From Streptomyces caatingaensis (lineage in GTDB: Bacteria; Actinomycetota; Actinomycetes; Streptomycetales; Streptomycetaceae): a DNA stretch of 64,000 bases. The translations under genes were made by a program, and so were the position numbers. Position 1 is the stretch's first letter, and each line of letters starts with the position of its first letter. This document shows positions 15,568-23,977 of the stretch, piece by piece. The notes beneath the pieces were generated by a model that saw nothing but the letters and a program-made list of their open reading frames with translations, was not told where the DNA came from and did no database searches. Location of the stretch: assembly GCF_001187435.1 (NCBI RefSeq), contig NZ_LFXA01000011.1, positions 248,001-312,000 of the forward strand, in the 5' to 3' direction.

Positions 15568-16583
15568 TGCTGAGTCTGCGGGGCGTCACCGTCCGCTTCG
15601 GCGACCGGACGGCGCTGGACGCGGTGGACCTCGACGTCGCCGAGCACGAGACCGTCTGCGTCCTCGGCCCCAGCGGCAGCGGCAAGTCCACGCTGCTGCG
15701 GGTCGTCGCCGGGCTCCAACGGGCCGACGCGGGGCGGGTGCTGCTGGCCGGCGAGGACCAGCGCGGGGTGCCGGCGCACCGGCGCGGGGTGGGCCTGATG
15801 TTCCAGGACCACCAGCTCTTCCCCCAGCGGGACGTGGCCGGGAACGTCGCCTTCGGGCTGCGCGCGCGGGGCGTCGGGCGGGCGGAGGCGGCCCGTACGG
15901 TCGCCGGACTGCTCGACCTCGTCGGGCTGCCCGGGGCCGGACGGCGGGCCGTGGCGGCCCTGTCCGGCGGCGAACAGCAGCGCGTGGCGCTGGCGCGGGC
16001 GCTGGCCCCGAGCCCGCGGCTGCTGATGCTCGACGAGCCGCTGGGGCAGCTCGACCGGAGCCTGCGCGAGCGGCTCGTCGTCGAACTCCGTTCGCTGTTC
16101 GGCCGGTTGGGTACGACGGTGCTGGCCGTCACGCACGACCAGGGCGAGGCGTTCGCCCTCGCCGACCGCGTCGTGATCATGCGGGACGGGCGGGTCGCGC
16201 AGACGGGGACCCCGCTGGAGGTCTGGCGGCGGCCCGCGTCGGAGTTCGTCGCCCGGTTCCTCGGCTTCGAGAACGTCGTCCGGGGGACGGTCGCCGGCGG
16301 CGGGGTCGCCGACACGGTGTGGGGGAAGGTGCCGGTGCCGGAGGGGACGGGGGAGGGGGAGTGCGGGGTGCTGGTGCGGCCGGGGGGTGTGCGGCTGGTG
16401 CCGGATGGTGCGCTGGAGTGTCGTGTGGTGTCCCGGACGTTCCGGGGGGATCACGTTGCGGTGCGGTTGCGGCCGGGGGGCGGGCCGGAGCTGGAGGCGT
16501 CGTGCGCCTTGGCCGGGGCGCCGGAGGTGGGTGCCTCGGTGCGGGTCGCTTTCGCCGCTGAGGACGTGGTGGTTCTCCCCTAG
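15567..16583 (+). CDS. thiQ: Thiamine ABC transporter ATP-binding protein (ThiQ-type)
   Basis: This 338-residue ABC ATPase has an intact Walker A (GPSGSGKST), Q-loop (FQDHQLFP), signature (LSGGEQQR), Walker B (LLMLDEPLGQLD) and H-loop (VTHDQ). The C-terminal 100 residues form a TOBE-type regulatory domain, absent from the short E. coli ThiQ. Codon use shifts strongly toward G-rich, less constrained codons over the last 90 or so codons (from about 16310). The gene converges on the DMT gene and is followed by a perfect 24-bp inverted repeat. Confidence 0.92.
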   Translation: MLSLRGVTVRFGDRTALDAVDLDVAEHETVCVLGPSGSGKSTLLRVVAGLQRADAGRVLLAGEDQRGVPAHRRGVGLMFQDHQLFPQRDVAGNVAFGLRARGVGRAEAARTVAGLLDLVGLPGAGRRAVAALSGGEQQRVALARALAPSPRLLMLDEPLGQLDRSLRERLVVELRSLFGRLGTTVLAVTHDQGEAFALADRVVIMRDGRVAQTGTPLEVWRRPASEFVARFLGFENVVRGTVAGGGVADTVWGKVPVPEGTGEGECGVLVRPGGVRLVPDGALECRVVSRTFRGDHVAVRLRPGGGPELEASCALAGAPEVGASVRVAFAAEDVVVLP

Positions 16584-16585
16584 CC

Positions 16586-16657
16586 CGCCCTTTCACCGTT
16601 TCTGCGCGCTTCGCCGCGTTGCCCCGCGCGGCGGCGCGCAGAAACGGTGAAAGGGCG
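16586..16657. terminator. Bidirectional terminator, perfect 24-bp inverted repeat
   Basis: Bases 16586-16609 are the exact reverse complement of 16634-16657, and the 24-nt loop itself can pair further. The hairpin begins 2 nt after the thiQ stop and lies between convergent genes. Part of the arm (ACGGTGAAAGGGCGGGG) is repeated just downstream at 16662-16678, and similar sequence occurs after proS (53582-53612). Confidence 0.8.
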
Positions 16658-16694
16658 GGGCACGGTGAAAGGGCGGGGCGGGGAGAGGAACCCG

Positions 16695-17621
16695 TCAGCC
16701 GGTAGTCGCCGGCTGGCGTTCACCCTCCACCGCCTGCGGCGCGACCGCGTGGCTGTCCGGCTCGCCGAACCAGGCCACCGCGACCGCGCCCGCGACCGCG
16801 AGGACGAAGCCGAGGACGGCCATCCAGGCGAAGCCCGCCCGCGACGCGTCGCCGAGCAGCAGGACGCCGATGATGCCGGGGAGGATCGTCTCGCCGACGA
16901 CCAGGGCGGCCGTCGCGCCGTTCACGGAGCCGATCTGCAGGGCGACCGTGTGCAGGTACATGCCGACGATGCCGGAGACGAGGATCGCGTAGAGCGCGGG
17001 GTCGGTCAGGAGGGCGGGGAGGTCGAAGGGGTCGATGCCGTCGAGGATGCGGACGCCGACGCCGAGGGCGCCGAAGCCCAGACCGGAGAGCAGACCGGCC
17101 AGGATGGCCGCCTTGGAGCCCATCACGCGGACGGCGAGCGTGCCGCCGCCCATCAGCACCACGGAGATGATGAGCAGCCACCAGTGCGTGGAGCGCGCGG
17201 TCTCGCCGCTGCCCTCGTGGCCGGCGGCGGTGGCGAGCAGGACGAGGGCGGAGCAGACGACGGCTATGGAGGCCCACTCGGCCCGCTTGAGCCGGATGCC
17301 CAGCATCTTGACGCTCAGCAGCGCGGTGACGACGAGGTTGGCGCTGATGACCGTCTGGGAGAGGAAGAGCGGCAGCATGCGCGCGGCGAGCGCACCGAGG
17401 CCGAAGCCCAGGAAGTCCAGGACGGTACCGACCATGAACTCCCAGGTGACGGCCGCCTTGGCGGTGGACGCCAGGCTCGGGCCGCCGTGCTGCGTCACCC
17501 CGGTCGTGGTGGCCTTCGCGGCCTCCCGGAGGGCCGATTTGCGCGAGCCGACGGCTTGGAGGACGGATCCTGTGCCGTAACACGCCGAGGCCGCGACAGC
17601 CGTGAGAAGGCCGATGATCAC
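16695..17621 (-). CDS. DMT superfamily membrane transporter
   Basis: This 308-residue protein has about nine to ten hydrophobic segments in an arrangement like DMT/EamA or NIPA-type permeases. A conserved-looking stretch GVTQHGGPSLASTAKAA follows the first segment. The GTG at 17621 is preferred because GGAG lies 6 nt before it; TTG one codon earlier is possible. The substrate is unknown. It is convergent with the thiamine operon and separated from it by a strong terminator, and it follows the membrane/ABC pair on the same strand with a 150-nt gap. Confidence 0.8.
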   Translation of the reverse strand: MIIGLLTAVAASACYGTGSVLQAVGSRKSALREAAKATTTGVTQHGGPSLASTAKAAVTWEFMVGTVLDFLGFGLGALAARMLPLFLSQTVISANLVVTALLSVKMLGIRLKRAEWASIAVVCSALVLLATAAGHEGSGETARSTHWWLLIISVVLMGGGTLAVRVMGSKAAILAGLLSGLGFGALGVGVRILDGIDPFDLPALLTDPALYAILVSGIVGMYLHTVALQIGSVNGATAALVVGETILPGIIGVLLLGDASRAGFAWMAVLGFVLAVAGAVAVAWFGEPDSHAVAPQAVEGERQPATTG

Positions 17622-17770
17622 CAATAGCTCCGTTCGCCTGAATGAGCGTCTGCTCCTGATGCAGACGAGCGAAACGGCCGCGAAGTTGCCTCGGGTCAAG
17701 AAGTGGTCAAGAAAAGGCGCGGCAAGGTGCGATGGAGGGCGCGCGGTCGAACCCGCGCGCCCTCCGGCCG

Positions 17771-18973
17771 TCACCTCAGCAGCGGCAGCGCCGTCAGCTC
17801 GGCGATCACCCACGTGAGCGGGGCCAGCACGGCGAGCAGCACGGTCGTCCGGACCGCCGCCGCCCCGCGCAGCAGCGAGGCGGGGAGGCCCAGCCGCAGG
17901 AGCGCCGCCGTGGTGCCGGAGCGGAGCTGCCGGGCGTCCAGCGCGGCCGTGATCGCGGTAGCCGTCACGCAGGTCATGACCACGGCCGCCCCCAGCCCGG
18001 TCAGCGGCCCGAACGGCCGCGGCCCGGAGGGCTCCCAGCCCGCGCCGTAGACCTCGGCGGCGGCGAGCGTGCCGGAGGCGACCGCGCACAGCACGCCCAG
18101 CGGGCGTCCGATGCGCGTCGCCGTCTCCTGGAGCATCCGGCCGGCCAGCAGCCGCACCGGCCCCGGGCGCCCGGCCGCCACGGCCACCCCGCACCAGTGC
18201 GTCAGGCCCGGCCCGGCCAGCACCAGGCCCAGCGAGGCCAGCAGCCAGCCGCCCAGCAGCCCGGGGGAGGCGGCGCCGTCCCGGCCGGGCAGCGCGAGCA
18301 GGCGGCCCGGTTCGGGGGCGGGCGCGTGCCCCACGTACGCCTCCAGCGCCAGGCCTGTGGCGATCACGGCCACGCCCCAGGGCAGACCGGCGTACGAGGG
18401 CCGGTCGGGGGCGGGCCGGGGCGGGACGGTCGGGCCGTCCGCGTGCGCGCCGCGCCGCCGCGGCTCGCGCGGCCGCAGGACGAGGGCGCAGACGCCGGCC
18501 CCCACGACGGGCAGCAGCCCGAGCAGGGTCAGCGTCCCGGCCCACGGCAGCGCGTGGCCGCCGTCCAGCAGCCGCCGCGCGGAGCCGCTCACCGGCGTCC
18601 CGCCGAGGTCGCCGCGCAGCTCCAGGTAGACCAGGAGCGCGGCGCCGCTGCCGAGGGCGCACGACACGGCCGTCGTGCCGGCCGCGAGCAGCGACAGCCG
18701 CACGGGCCCCAGCCCGAGCGCGTCCAGCCCGTCCCGCGGCCGGGTGGCCGGGTCGGTGCGGGCCACGGCCAGGGCGAACTGCACGGCCGCCGCGAACGGC
18801 ACCGCGCACCACAGCAGCCGGACGACCGACTCCTCCGGCTGTCCCGGGTGCGCCACCGCGTACCCGAGCGAGCACAGCAGCAGGAAGCCCACCCCCGCCG
18901 CGGCGAGCGCGACCAGCACGCGCCGCAGCAGGACGAGCGGGTGCGCGCCGCGGGCTAGGCGGAGACTGAGCAC
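17771..18973 (-). CDS. Multi-spanning membrane protein paired with an ABC ATPase
   Basis: This 400-residue protein has about ten hydrophobic segments separated by short charged loops, with a cytosolic Arg-rich N-terminus. I do not recognise a family motif; by position it should be the permease half of the ABC system encoded immediately upstream on the same strand. The GTG start at 18973 lies inside the end of that ATPase gene (19-nt overlap), implying coupled translation. It could be a divergent FtsX-type or ABC-2-type permease. Confidence 0.72.
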   Translation of the reverse strand: MLSLRLARGAHPLVLLRRVLVALAAAGVGFLLLCSLGYAVAHPGQPEESVVRLLWCAVPFAAAVQFALAVARTDPATRPRDGLDALGLGPVRLSLLAAGTTAVSCALGSGAALLVYLELRGDLGGTPVSGSARRLLDGGHALPWAGTLTLLGLLPVVGAGVCALVLRPREPRRRGAHADGPTVPPRPAPDRPSYAGLPWGVAVIATGLALEAYVGHAPAPEPGRLLALPGRDGAASPGLLGGWLLASLGLVLAGPGLTHWCGVAVAAGRPGPVRLLAGRMLQETATRIGRPLGVLCAVASGTLAAAEVYGAGWEPSGPRPFGPLTGLGAAVVMTCVTATAITAALDARQLRSGTTAALLRLGLPASLLRGAAAVRTTVLLAVLAPLTWVIAELTALPLLR

Positions 18974-19692
18974 GCGGCCCTGCCCTCCCCGTCGGGCGCG
19001 TCCGGTGCGGGGATGGCGCCGCTCCGGCGGCCGTCGGCGAGGCCGACCGCGCGGTCGGCCAGCGCGGCGGTCTCGTCGTCCGGCGCCGCCAGGACGACGG
19101 TGATCTGGTGCGAACGGGCCGCGGTCGTGAGGGTCCGCAGGACCTGTGCCCGGTCGTTGCTGTGCAGGGGAGCGGCCGGGTCGTCCGCGAGGACGACGGT
19201 GGGCTCGCAGGCGAGGGCGCGGGCGATGGCGATGCGCTGGCACTGGGCCCGGGTGAGGGCGCCGGGGCGCTTGCGCGCGCAGTCGCCGACGTCCAGGCGC
19301 TCCAGCCACTCGGCCGCGGCCTGCCGGGCGGCGCGGTGGCCGGTGCCGCGCGCCAGCAGCGGCAGGGCGGCGTTCTCCCAGCCCGTCAGCTCGGGGACGA
19401 GATGGGGGGCGCTGTCGATCCATCCGAAGCGCTCCCGGCGCAGCCGCTCGCGCGCGGCGCGGGAGAGGGTGTGCACGGGCGCGCTGTTGAACCACACCTC
19501 GCCCGCCTCCGGCACCAGCTGGCCGGAGAGGCATTTCAGGAGGGTCGTCTTCCCCGCCCCGCGCGGTCCGGTGACCGCGAGGACCTCGCCCTCGCGGACG
19601 CCGATGGAGACGCCTGCGAGGGCGGGGGAACCGTCGTAGGAATAGTGCAGGCCACGTGCCCAGAGCACGTCGTTGTCCGGCGGGGCCACCAT
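18955..19692 (-). CDS. Degenerate ABC transporter ATP-binding protein (MacB/LolD-like)
   Basis: This 245-residue protein aligns along its length with MacB/LolD-type ATPases and keeps Walker A (GPRGAGKTT). Other catalytic motifs are altered: the Q-loop glutamine is replaced (FGWIDSAPHLV), the signature reads LTRAQCQR instead of LSGGQQQR, Walker B ends in DD rather than DE (VVLADDPAAPLH) with the D-loop Asp changed to His, and the H-loop His is missing (LAAPDDE). Hydrolysis is therefore doubtful. The ATG at 19692 is preferred over the GTG at 19701 because AGAGG is better spaced from it. It pairs with the downstream membrane protein. Confidence 0.83.
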   Translation of the reverse strand: MVAPPDNDVLWARGLHYSYDGSPALAGVSIGVREGEVLAVTGPRGAGKTTLLKCLSGQLVPEAGEVWFNSAPVHTLSRAARERLRRERFGWIDSAPHLVPELTGWENAALPLLARGTGHRAARQAAAEWLERLDVGDCARKRPGALTRAQCQRIAIARALACEPTVVLADDPAAPLHSNDRAQVLRTLTTAARSHQITVVLAAPDDETAALADRAVGLADGRRSGAIPAPDAPDGEGRAACSVSA

Positions 19693-19941
19693 TTCGAGCA
19701 CACCTCTGGTCGCTGGAGGGTCCGTTCCCCTGTCCGGGTGAACGAACCGGGGGCCGTTGGGTCACTGGCACCGTACGGAACGGGGATCACGGCCCCGCCC
19801 CAGGCTCGGCGCGCAAGTGCCCTACTTTCCTCCCATCGGACTCATCGCGCGAGGGTGCGAAGGGGGTGCGGCCGCGCGAACGCCGTGGACCCCGCGCACC
19901 GCCGACGAGGCGCGCGGGGTCCGCGACGGGGGCTCCGGCGG

Positions 19942-21330
19942 TCAGAGCTTCGTCCACGCCTCCGTGAGGACGCCGCGGAGGATCTGCTCGATCTCGTCGA
20001 AGGTGTCCTGGCCGGAGATCAGCGGCGGGGCGAGCTGGACGACCGGGTCGCCGCGGTCGTCGGCCCGGCAGTACAGGCCGTTCTCGAAGAGCCGCTTGGA
20101 CACGAAGCCGTAGAGCAGCCGCTCGCACTCCTCCGGCGTGAACGACTCCTTGGTGGTCTTGTCCTTGACCAGCTCGATGCCGTAGAAGAAGCCGTTGCCG
20201 CGCACGTCGCCGACGATGGGCAGGTCGTGCAGTCGGCGGAGCGTCCCCAGGAAGGCGGCCTCGTGGTCCAGGACGTGCTGGTTGAGGCCCTCGCGCTCGA
20301 AGAGGTCGAGGTTGGCGAGCGCGACCGCGGCCGAGACCGGGTGGCCGCCGAAGGTGTAGCCGTGCAGGAAGGTGTTGCCGCCCTTGAAGAACGGCTCGGC
20401 GATCCGGTCGGAGACGATCGCGGCGCCGATGGGGGAGTAGCCCGAGGTCATGCCCTTGGCGCAGGTGATGATGTCCGGGACGTAGCCGAACTTGTCGCAG
20501 GCGAACATCGTCCCGAGCCGGCCGAAGGCGCAGATGACCTCGTCCGAGACCAGCAGCACGTCGTAGGTGTCGCAGATCTCGCGCACCCGCTGGAAGTAGC
20601 CGGGCGGCGGCGGGAAGCAGCCGCCCGCGTTCTGCACCGGCTCCAGGAAGACGGCGGCGACGGTGTCCGGGCCCTCGAAGAGGATCTGCTGCTCGATCTG
20701 GTCGGCGGCCCAGCGGCCGAACGCCTCCGGGTCGTCGCCGTGCACCGGCGCGCGGTAGAAGTTGGTGTTGGGCACCTTGTGCGCCCCGGGGACCAGGGGC
20801 TCGAACGGGGCCTTGAGCGCCGGGAGTCCGGTGATGGCGAGGGCGCCCTGCGGGGTGCCGTGGTAGGCGACGGCCCGTGAGATCACCTTGTACTTGGTGG
20901 GGTTGCCGGTGAGCTTGTGGTACTGCTTCGCCAGCTTCCAGGCCGTCTCGACGGCCTCGCCGCCACCGGTGGTGAAGAAGACCTTGTCGAGGTCGCCCGG
21001 CGCGTAGTGGGCCAGCCGCTCGGCGAGTTCGACGGCCTTGGGGTGGGCGTAGCTCCAGACCGGGAAGAAGGCCAGCTCCTGCGCCTGCTTGTGGGCGGCC
21101 TCGGCCAGCTCGGCGCGGCCGTGGCCGGCCTGCACCACGAACAGCCCGGCCAGGCCGTCGAGATAGCGCTTGCCGGTGTCGTCGTAGATGTAGGTGCCCT
21201 CGCCGCGCACGATCGTCGGCACGGGGGCGTTCTCGTACGAGGACATGCGGGTGAAGTGCATCCACAGGTGGTCGTACGCGGTGCGGGAATGCGCGGTCTG
21301 GTCCTGGCTCACGGCTATCGGGTTCCCCAT
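19942..21330 (-). CDS. Class-III aminotransferase, polyamine/GABA type
   Basis: This 462-residue PLP enzyme of the aspartate aminotransferase superfamily, class III, has FFTTGGGEAVETAWKLAKQY near residue 115, LVSDEVICAFGR (the cofactor Asp) and the Schiff-base lysine in ITCAKGMTSGYSP. Relatives transfer the amino group of putrescine or related diamines to pyruvate or 2-oxoglutarate. The ATG at 21330 overlaps the end of the Lrp gene by 16 nt; a GTG at 21312 is an alternative. Operon position with an Lrp regulator and a divergent aldehyde dehydrogenase supports a role in polyamine use; I recall a comparable cluster in S. coelicolor. Confidence 0.9.
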   Translation of the reverse strand: MGNPIAVSQDQTAHSRTAYDHLWMHFTRMSSYENAPVPTIVRGEGTYIYDDTGKRYLDGLAGLFVVQAGHGRAELAEAAHKQAQELAFFPVWSYAHPKAVELAERLAHYAPGDLDKVFFTTGGGEAVETAWKLAKQYHKLTGNPTKYKVISRAVAYHGTPQGALAITGLPALKAPFEPLVPGAHKVPNTNFYRAPVHGDDPEAFGRWAADQIEQQILFEGPDTVAAVFLEPVQNAGGCFPPPPGYFQRVREICDTYDVLLVSDEVICAFGRLGTMFACDKFGYVPDIITCAKGMTSGYSPIGAAIVSDRIAEPFFKGGNTFLHGYTFGGHPVSAAVALANLDLFEREGLNQHVLDHEAAFLGTLRRLHDLPIVGDVRGNGFFYGIELVKDKTTKESFTPEECERLLYGFVSKRLFENGLYCRADDRGDPVVQLAPPLISGQDTFDEIEQILRGVLTEAWTKL

Positions 21331-21803
21331 GTATAGGTCTGTTTGCGGAGCTTGAGGTAGACGAAGCTCTCGGTGGAGCGCACGCCGGGCAGGGTGCGGA
21401 CGCGCTTGTTGATGACGTCCAGGAGGTGCTCGTCGTCCTCGCAGACGATCTCGATGAGGAGATCGAACGAGCCGGCGGTCACCACCACGTACTCCACCTC
21501 GTCCATCGCGGTCAGGGCGTCGGCGACCGGGTCGAGGTCCCCGTCGACGTTGACGCCGACCATCGCCTGCCGCCGGAGGCCCACGGTGAGCGGGTCGGTG
21601 ACGGCGACGATCTGCATCACTCCCTGGTCGAGCAGCTTCTGCACGCGCTGCCGGACGGTCGCCTCGGACAGGCCCACGGCTTTGCCGATCGCCGCGTAGG
21701 GGCGGCGGCCGTCCTCCTGGAGCTGCTCGATGATCGCCAGGGAGACGGCGTCGAGGGGCGGCGCGCCGGTGGCGCCCTTCGGTTCTGCGCTACGAGTGGC
21801 CAC
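21315..21803 (-). CDS. Lrp/AsnC family transcriptional regulator
   Basis: This 162-residue protein has an N-terminal AsnC-type helix-turn-helix (IIEQLQEDGRRPYAAIGKAV, then GLSEATVRQRVQKLLD) and a C-terminal RAM ligand domain with SFDLLIEIVCEDDEHL. Such regulators sense amino acids or related effectors. The GTG at 21803 is preceded by GGTGGGG; the ATG at 21818 would add five residues. It is transcribed with the aminotransferase and divergently from the aldehyde dehydrogenase, so it probably controls both from the shared spacer. Confidence 0.9.
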   Translation of the reverse strand: MATRSAEPKGATGAPPLDAVSLAIIEQLQEDGRRPYAAIGKAVGLSEATVRQRVQKLLDQGVMQIVAVTDPLTVGLRRQAMVGVNVDGDLDPVADALTAMDEVEYVVVTAGSFDLLIEIVCEDDEHLLDVINKRVRTLPGVRSTESFVYLKLRKQTYTWGTR

Positions 21804-21852
21804 GGCCCCACCCTGCATGAGGAGTCCGCCATCAGGCAAGCCCTTGACCGCT

Positions 21853-21891
21853 GGAATTCGTTGCGGAATGGTCTGCCGTTAACTGATTCCG
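21853..21891. promoter_or_regulatory. GGAAT/ATTCC inverted repeats in the Lrp-ALDH spacer
   Basis: The spacer contains GGAATTC (21853-21859, a palindrome) and CGGAAT (21864-21869) with ATTCCG (21886-21891), giving inverted half-sites 22 nt apart start to start. They lie between the divergent Lrp-type regulator and the aldehyde dehydrogenase. An operator for the neighbouring regulator is a reasonable inference, not shown. Confidence 0.35.
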
Positions 21892-21984
21892 TCGTCCCGG
21901 CCGGGTGGGTATATCGAAAACGTGACCCTCCTGGCTAGGCTGGGCGTCTCACCAGTCGGACATCTCACAGGAGAGGTGCACACC

Positions 21985-23436
21985 GTGACCACCGAGCCGC
22001 GCCGTCTGCGCAACTACATCAACGGGGAGTTCCGGGACGCCGCGGACGGGAGGACCACCGACGTGGTCGACCCGGCCACGGGCGAGGTGTACGCCACCGC
22101 TCCGCTGTCCGGCCCGGCGGACGTGGACGCCGCGATGGCCGCCGCCGAGGCCGCCTTCCCGGCCTGGCGGGACCTGGTCCCGGCCGAGCGCCAGAAGGCC
22201 CTGCTCAAGATCGCCGACGCGGTCGAGGCGCGGGCCGAGGAGCTCATCGCCGTCGAGTCGGAGAACACCGGCAAGCCGCTCGCCCTCACCCGCAGCGAGG
22301 AGGTGCCGCCGATGGTGGACCAGATCCGCTTCTTCGCGGGCGCCGCCCGGCTGCTGGAGGGGCGCGCCGCCGGTGAGTACATGGAGGGGATGACCTCGAT
22401 CGTCCGCCGGGAGCCGGTGGGCGTCTGCGCGCAGGTCGCGCCGTGGAACTACCCGATGATGATGGCCGTGTGGAAGTTCGCCCCGGCGCTGGCCGCGGGC
22501 AACACCGTCGTCCTCAAGCCCTCGGACACCACCCCGGCCTCCACGGTCCTGCTCGCCGAGATCATCGGCGGGGTGCTGGACGAACTCGGCCACCCCAAGG
22601 GCGTGTTCAACGTCATCTGCGGCGACCGCGACACCGGCCGGCTCATGGTCGAGCACCCGGTGCCCGCCATGGCCTCCATCACCGGCTCGGTGCGCGCCGG
22701 CATGCAGGTCGCCGAGACCGCCTCGCGCGACCTCAAGCGCGTCCACCTGGAGCTGGGCGGCAAGGCGCCGGTCGTCGTCTTCGACGACGCCGACCTCGCC
22801 AAGGCCGTCGAGGACATCGCGGTCGCGGGCTACTTCAACGCCGGCCAGGACTGTACGGCCGCGACCCGCGTGCTCGTCCACTCCTCCGTCCACGACGAGT
22901 TCGTCACCGCGCTCGCCAAGGCCGCGGCGGACACGAAGACCGGCCTGCCGGACGACGAGGATGTGCTCTACGGGCCGCTCAACAACGCCAACCAGCTCGC
23001 CCAGGTCAAGGGCTTCATCGAGCGGCTGCCCGCGCACGCGAAGGTCGAGACCGGCGGCCACCAGGTCGGCGAGAAGGGCTACTTCTTCGCCCCGACCGTC
23101 GTCACCGGCCTCCGGCAGGACGACGAGGCGATCCAGAAGGAGATCTTCGGCCCGGTGATCACCGTCCAGTCCTTCACGGACGAGGACGAGGCCGTCGCCC
23201 TCGCCAACGGCGTCGAGTACGCCCTGGCGTCCTCGGTCTGGACGAAGGACCACGGGCGGGCCATGCGCATGTCCAAGCGGCTCGACTTCGGCTGCGTCTG
23301 GATCAACACCCACATCCCGCTGGTCGCGGAGATGCCGCACGGCGGCTTCAAGAAGTCGGGCTACGGGAAGGACCTGTCGGCGTACGGGTTCGAGGACTAC
23401 ACGCGGATCAAGCATGTGATGACGTCGCTGGGCTGA
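21985..23436 (+). CDS. Gamma-aminobutyraldehyde dehydrogenase-type ALDH
   Basis: This 483-residue NAD(P)-dependent aldehyde dehydrogenase has the glutamate motif LELGGKAPVVVF, the catalytic cysteine in GQDCTAATR (about residue 290) and the EIFGPVITVQSF motif. The sequence most resembles PatD-type enzymes that oxidise 4-aminobutyraldehyde to GABA. The GTG at 21985 follows GGAGAGG with 8-nt spacing; an earlier in-frame start at 21922 would lie within the promoter region. It is divergent from the Lrp regulator and aminotransferase. Confidence 0.9.
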   Translation: MTTEPRRLRNYINGEFRDAADGRTTDVVDPATGEVYATAPLSGPADVDAAMAAAEAAFPAWRDLVPAERQKALLKIADAVEARAEELIAVESENTGKPLALTRSEEVPPMVDQIRFFAGAARLLEGRAAGEYMEGMTSIVRREPVGVCAQVAPWNYPMMMAVWKFAPALAAGNTVVLKPSDTTPASTVLLAEIIGGVLDELGHPKGVFNVICGDRDTGRLMVEHPVPAMASITGSVRAGMQVAETASRDLKRVHLELGGKAPVVVFDDADLAKAVEDIAVAGYFNAGQDCTAATRVLVHSSVHDEFVTALAKAAADTKTGLPDDEDVLYGPLNNANQLAQVKGFIERLPAHAKVETGGHQVGEKGYFFAPTVVTGLRQDDEAIQKEIFGPVITVQSFTDEDEAVALANGVEYALASSVWTKDHGRAMRMSKRLDFGCVWINTHIPLVAEMPHGGFKKSGYGKDLSAYGFEDYTRIKHVMTSLG

Positions 23437-23484
23437 GCGGGGGCGTCGGCGAGCTCCGGGACGGGGCCTGTCCCGGGGCTCGCC

Positions 23485-23912
23485 TTGTCGCCGAAACGTG
23501 CGGCTTGTCAGCTCCGTGCGCACTTCGGGGAGGACGCCGAGATCGACAAGGGCGTGCGCATCGACCTCCCCGGTTTCCGGAACGGCTTCTGCCCGGACGT
23601 CGCCGAGGTCGCCGAAGGGGCGGAGCCCGACGCGAAGGACAGGTGCGCCCCCAAGACTTGGGGCTGATCGCCGAGGTCGTCTCCAAGGACGCCAAGGGGA
23701 ACGACTACGGGCCCAAGAAGCAGGCGTACGCCGAGGCCGGGGTGCCCGTGCTCCTGATCGTGGATCCGTACGAGGCCAAGTGCCACCTCTGCACGTCGCC
23801 GAAGGACGGTGCCCACCACTCGGAGCTGATCACCGACTTCGGTGAGCCCGTCGATCTCAGCTGCACGCCGCTCGGGCTGACGATCTCGACCGACGAGTTC
23901 CCCCGCGACTGA
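23485..23912 (+). pseudogene. Uma2 family endonuclease-like gene, frameshifted and 5'-truncated
   Basis: Two frames together encode a Uma2-type protein. The first has AEIDKGVRIDLPGF and CPDVAEVAEGAEPDAK; the second has DLGLIAEVVSKDAKGNDYGP and VPVLLIVDPYEAKCHL and ends FPRD. The join is near 23645, where GACAGGTGCGCC has apparently lost one G (expected GACAGGTGGCGC). The N-terminal 50 or so residues of the family are missing. Uma2 proteins have a PD-(D/E)XK-like fold and occur as many paralogues in Streptomyces. This copy separates the aldehyde dehydrogenase from the binding-protein gene. Confidence 0.82.
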
Positions 23913-23977
23913 CCTCGCCGGTATCATCGGCGGCCGCTCCCGACCCGTACGTCCCCGCCGCCGATTGCGAGAAGCCC

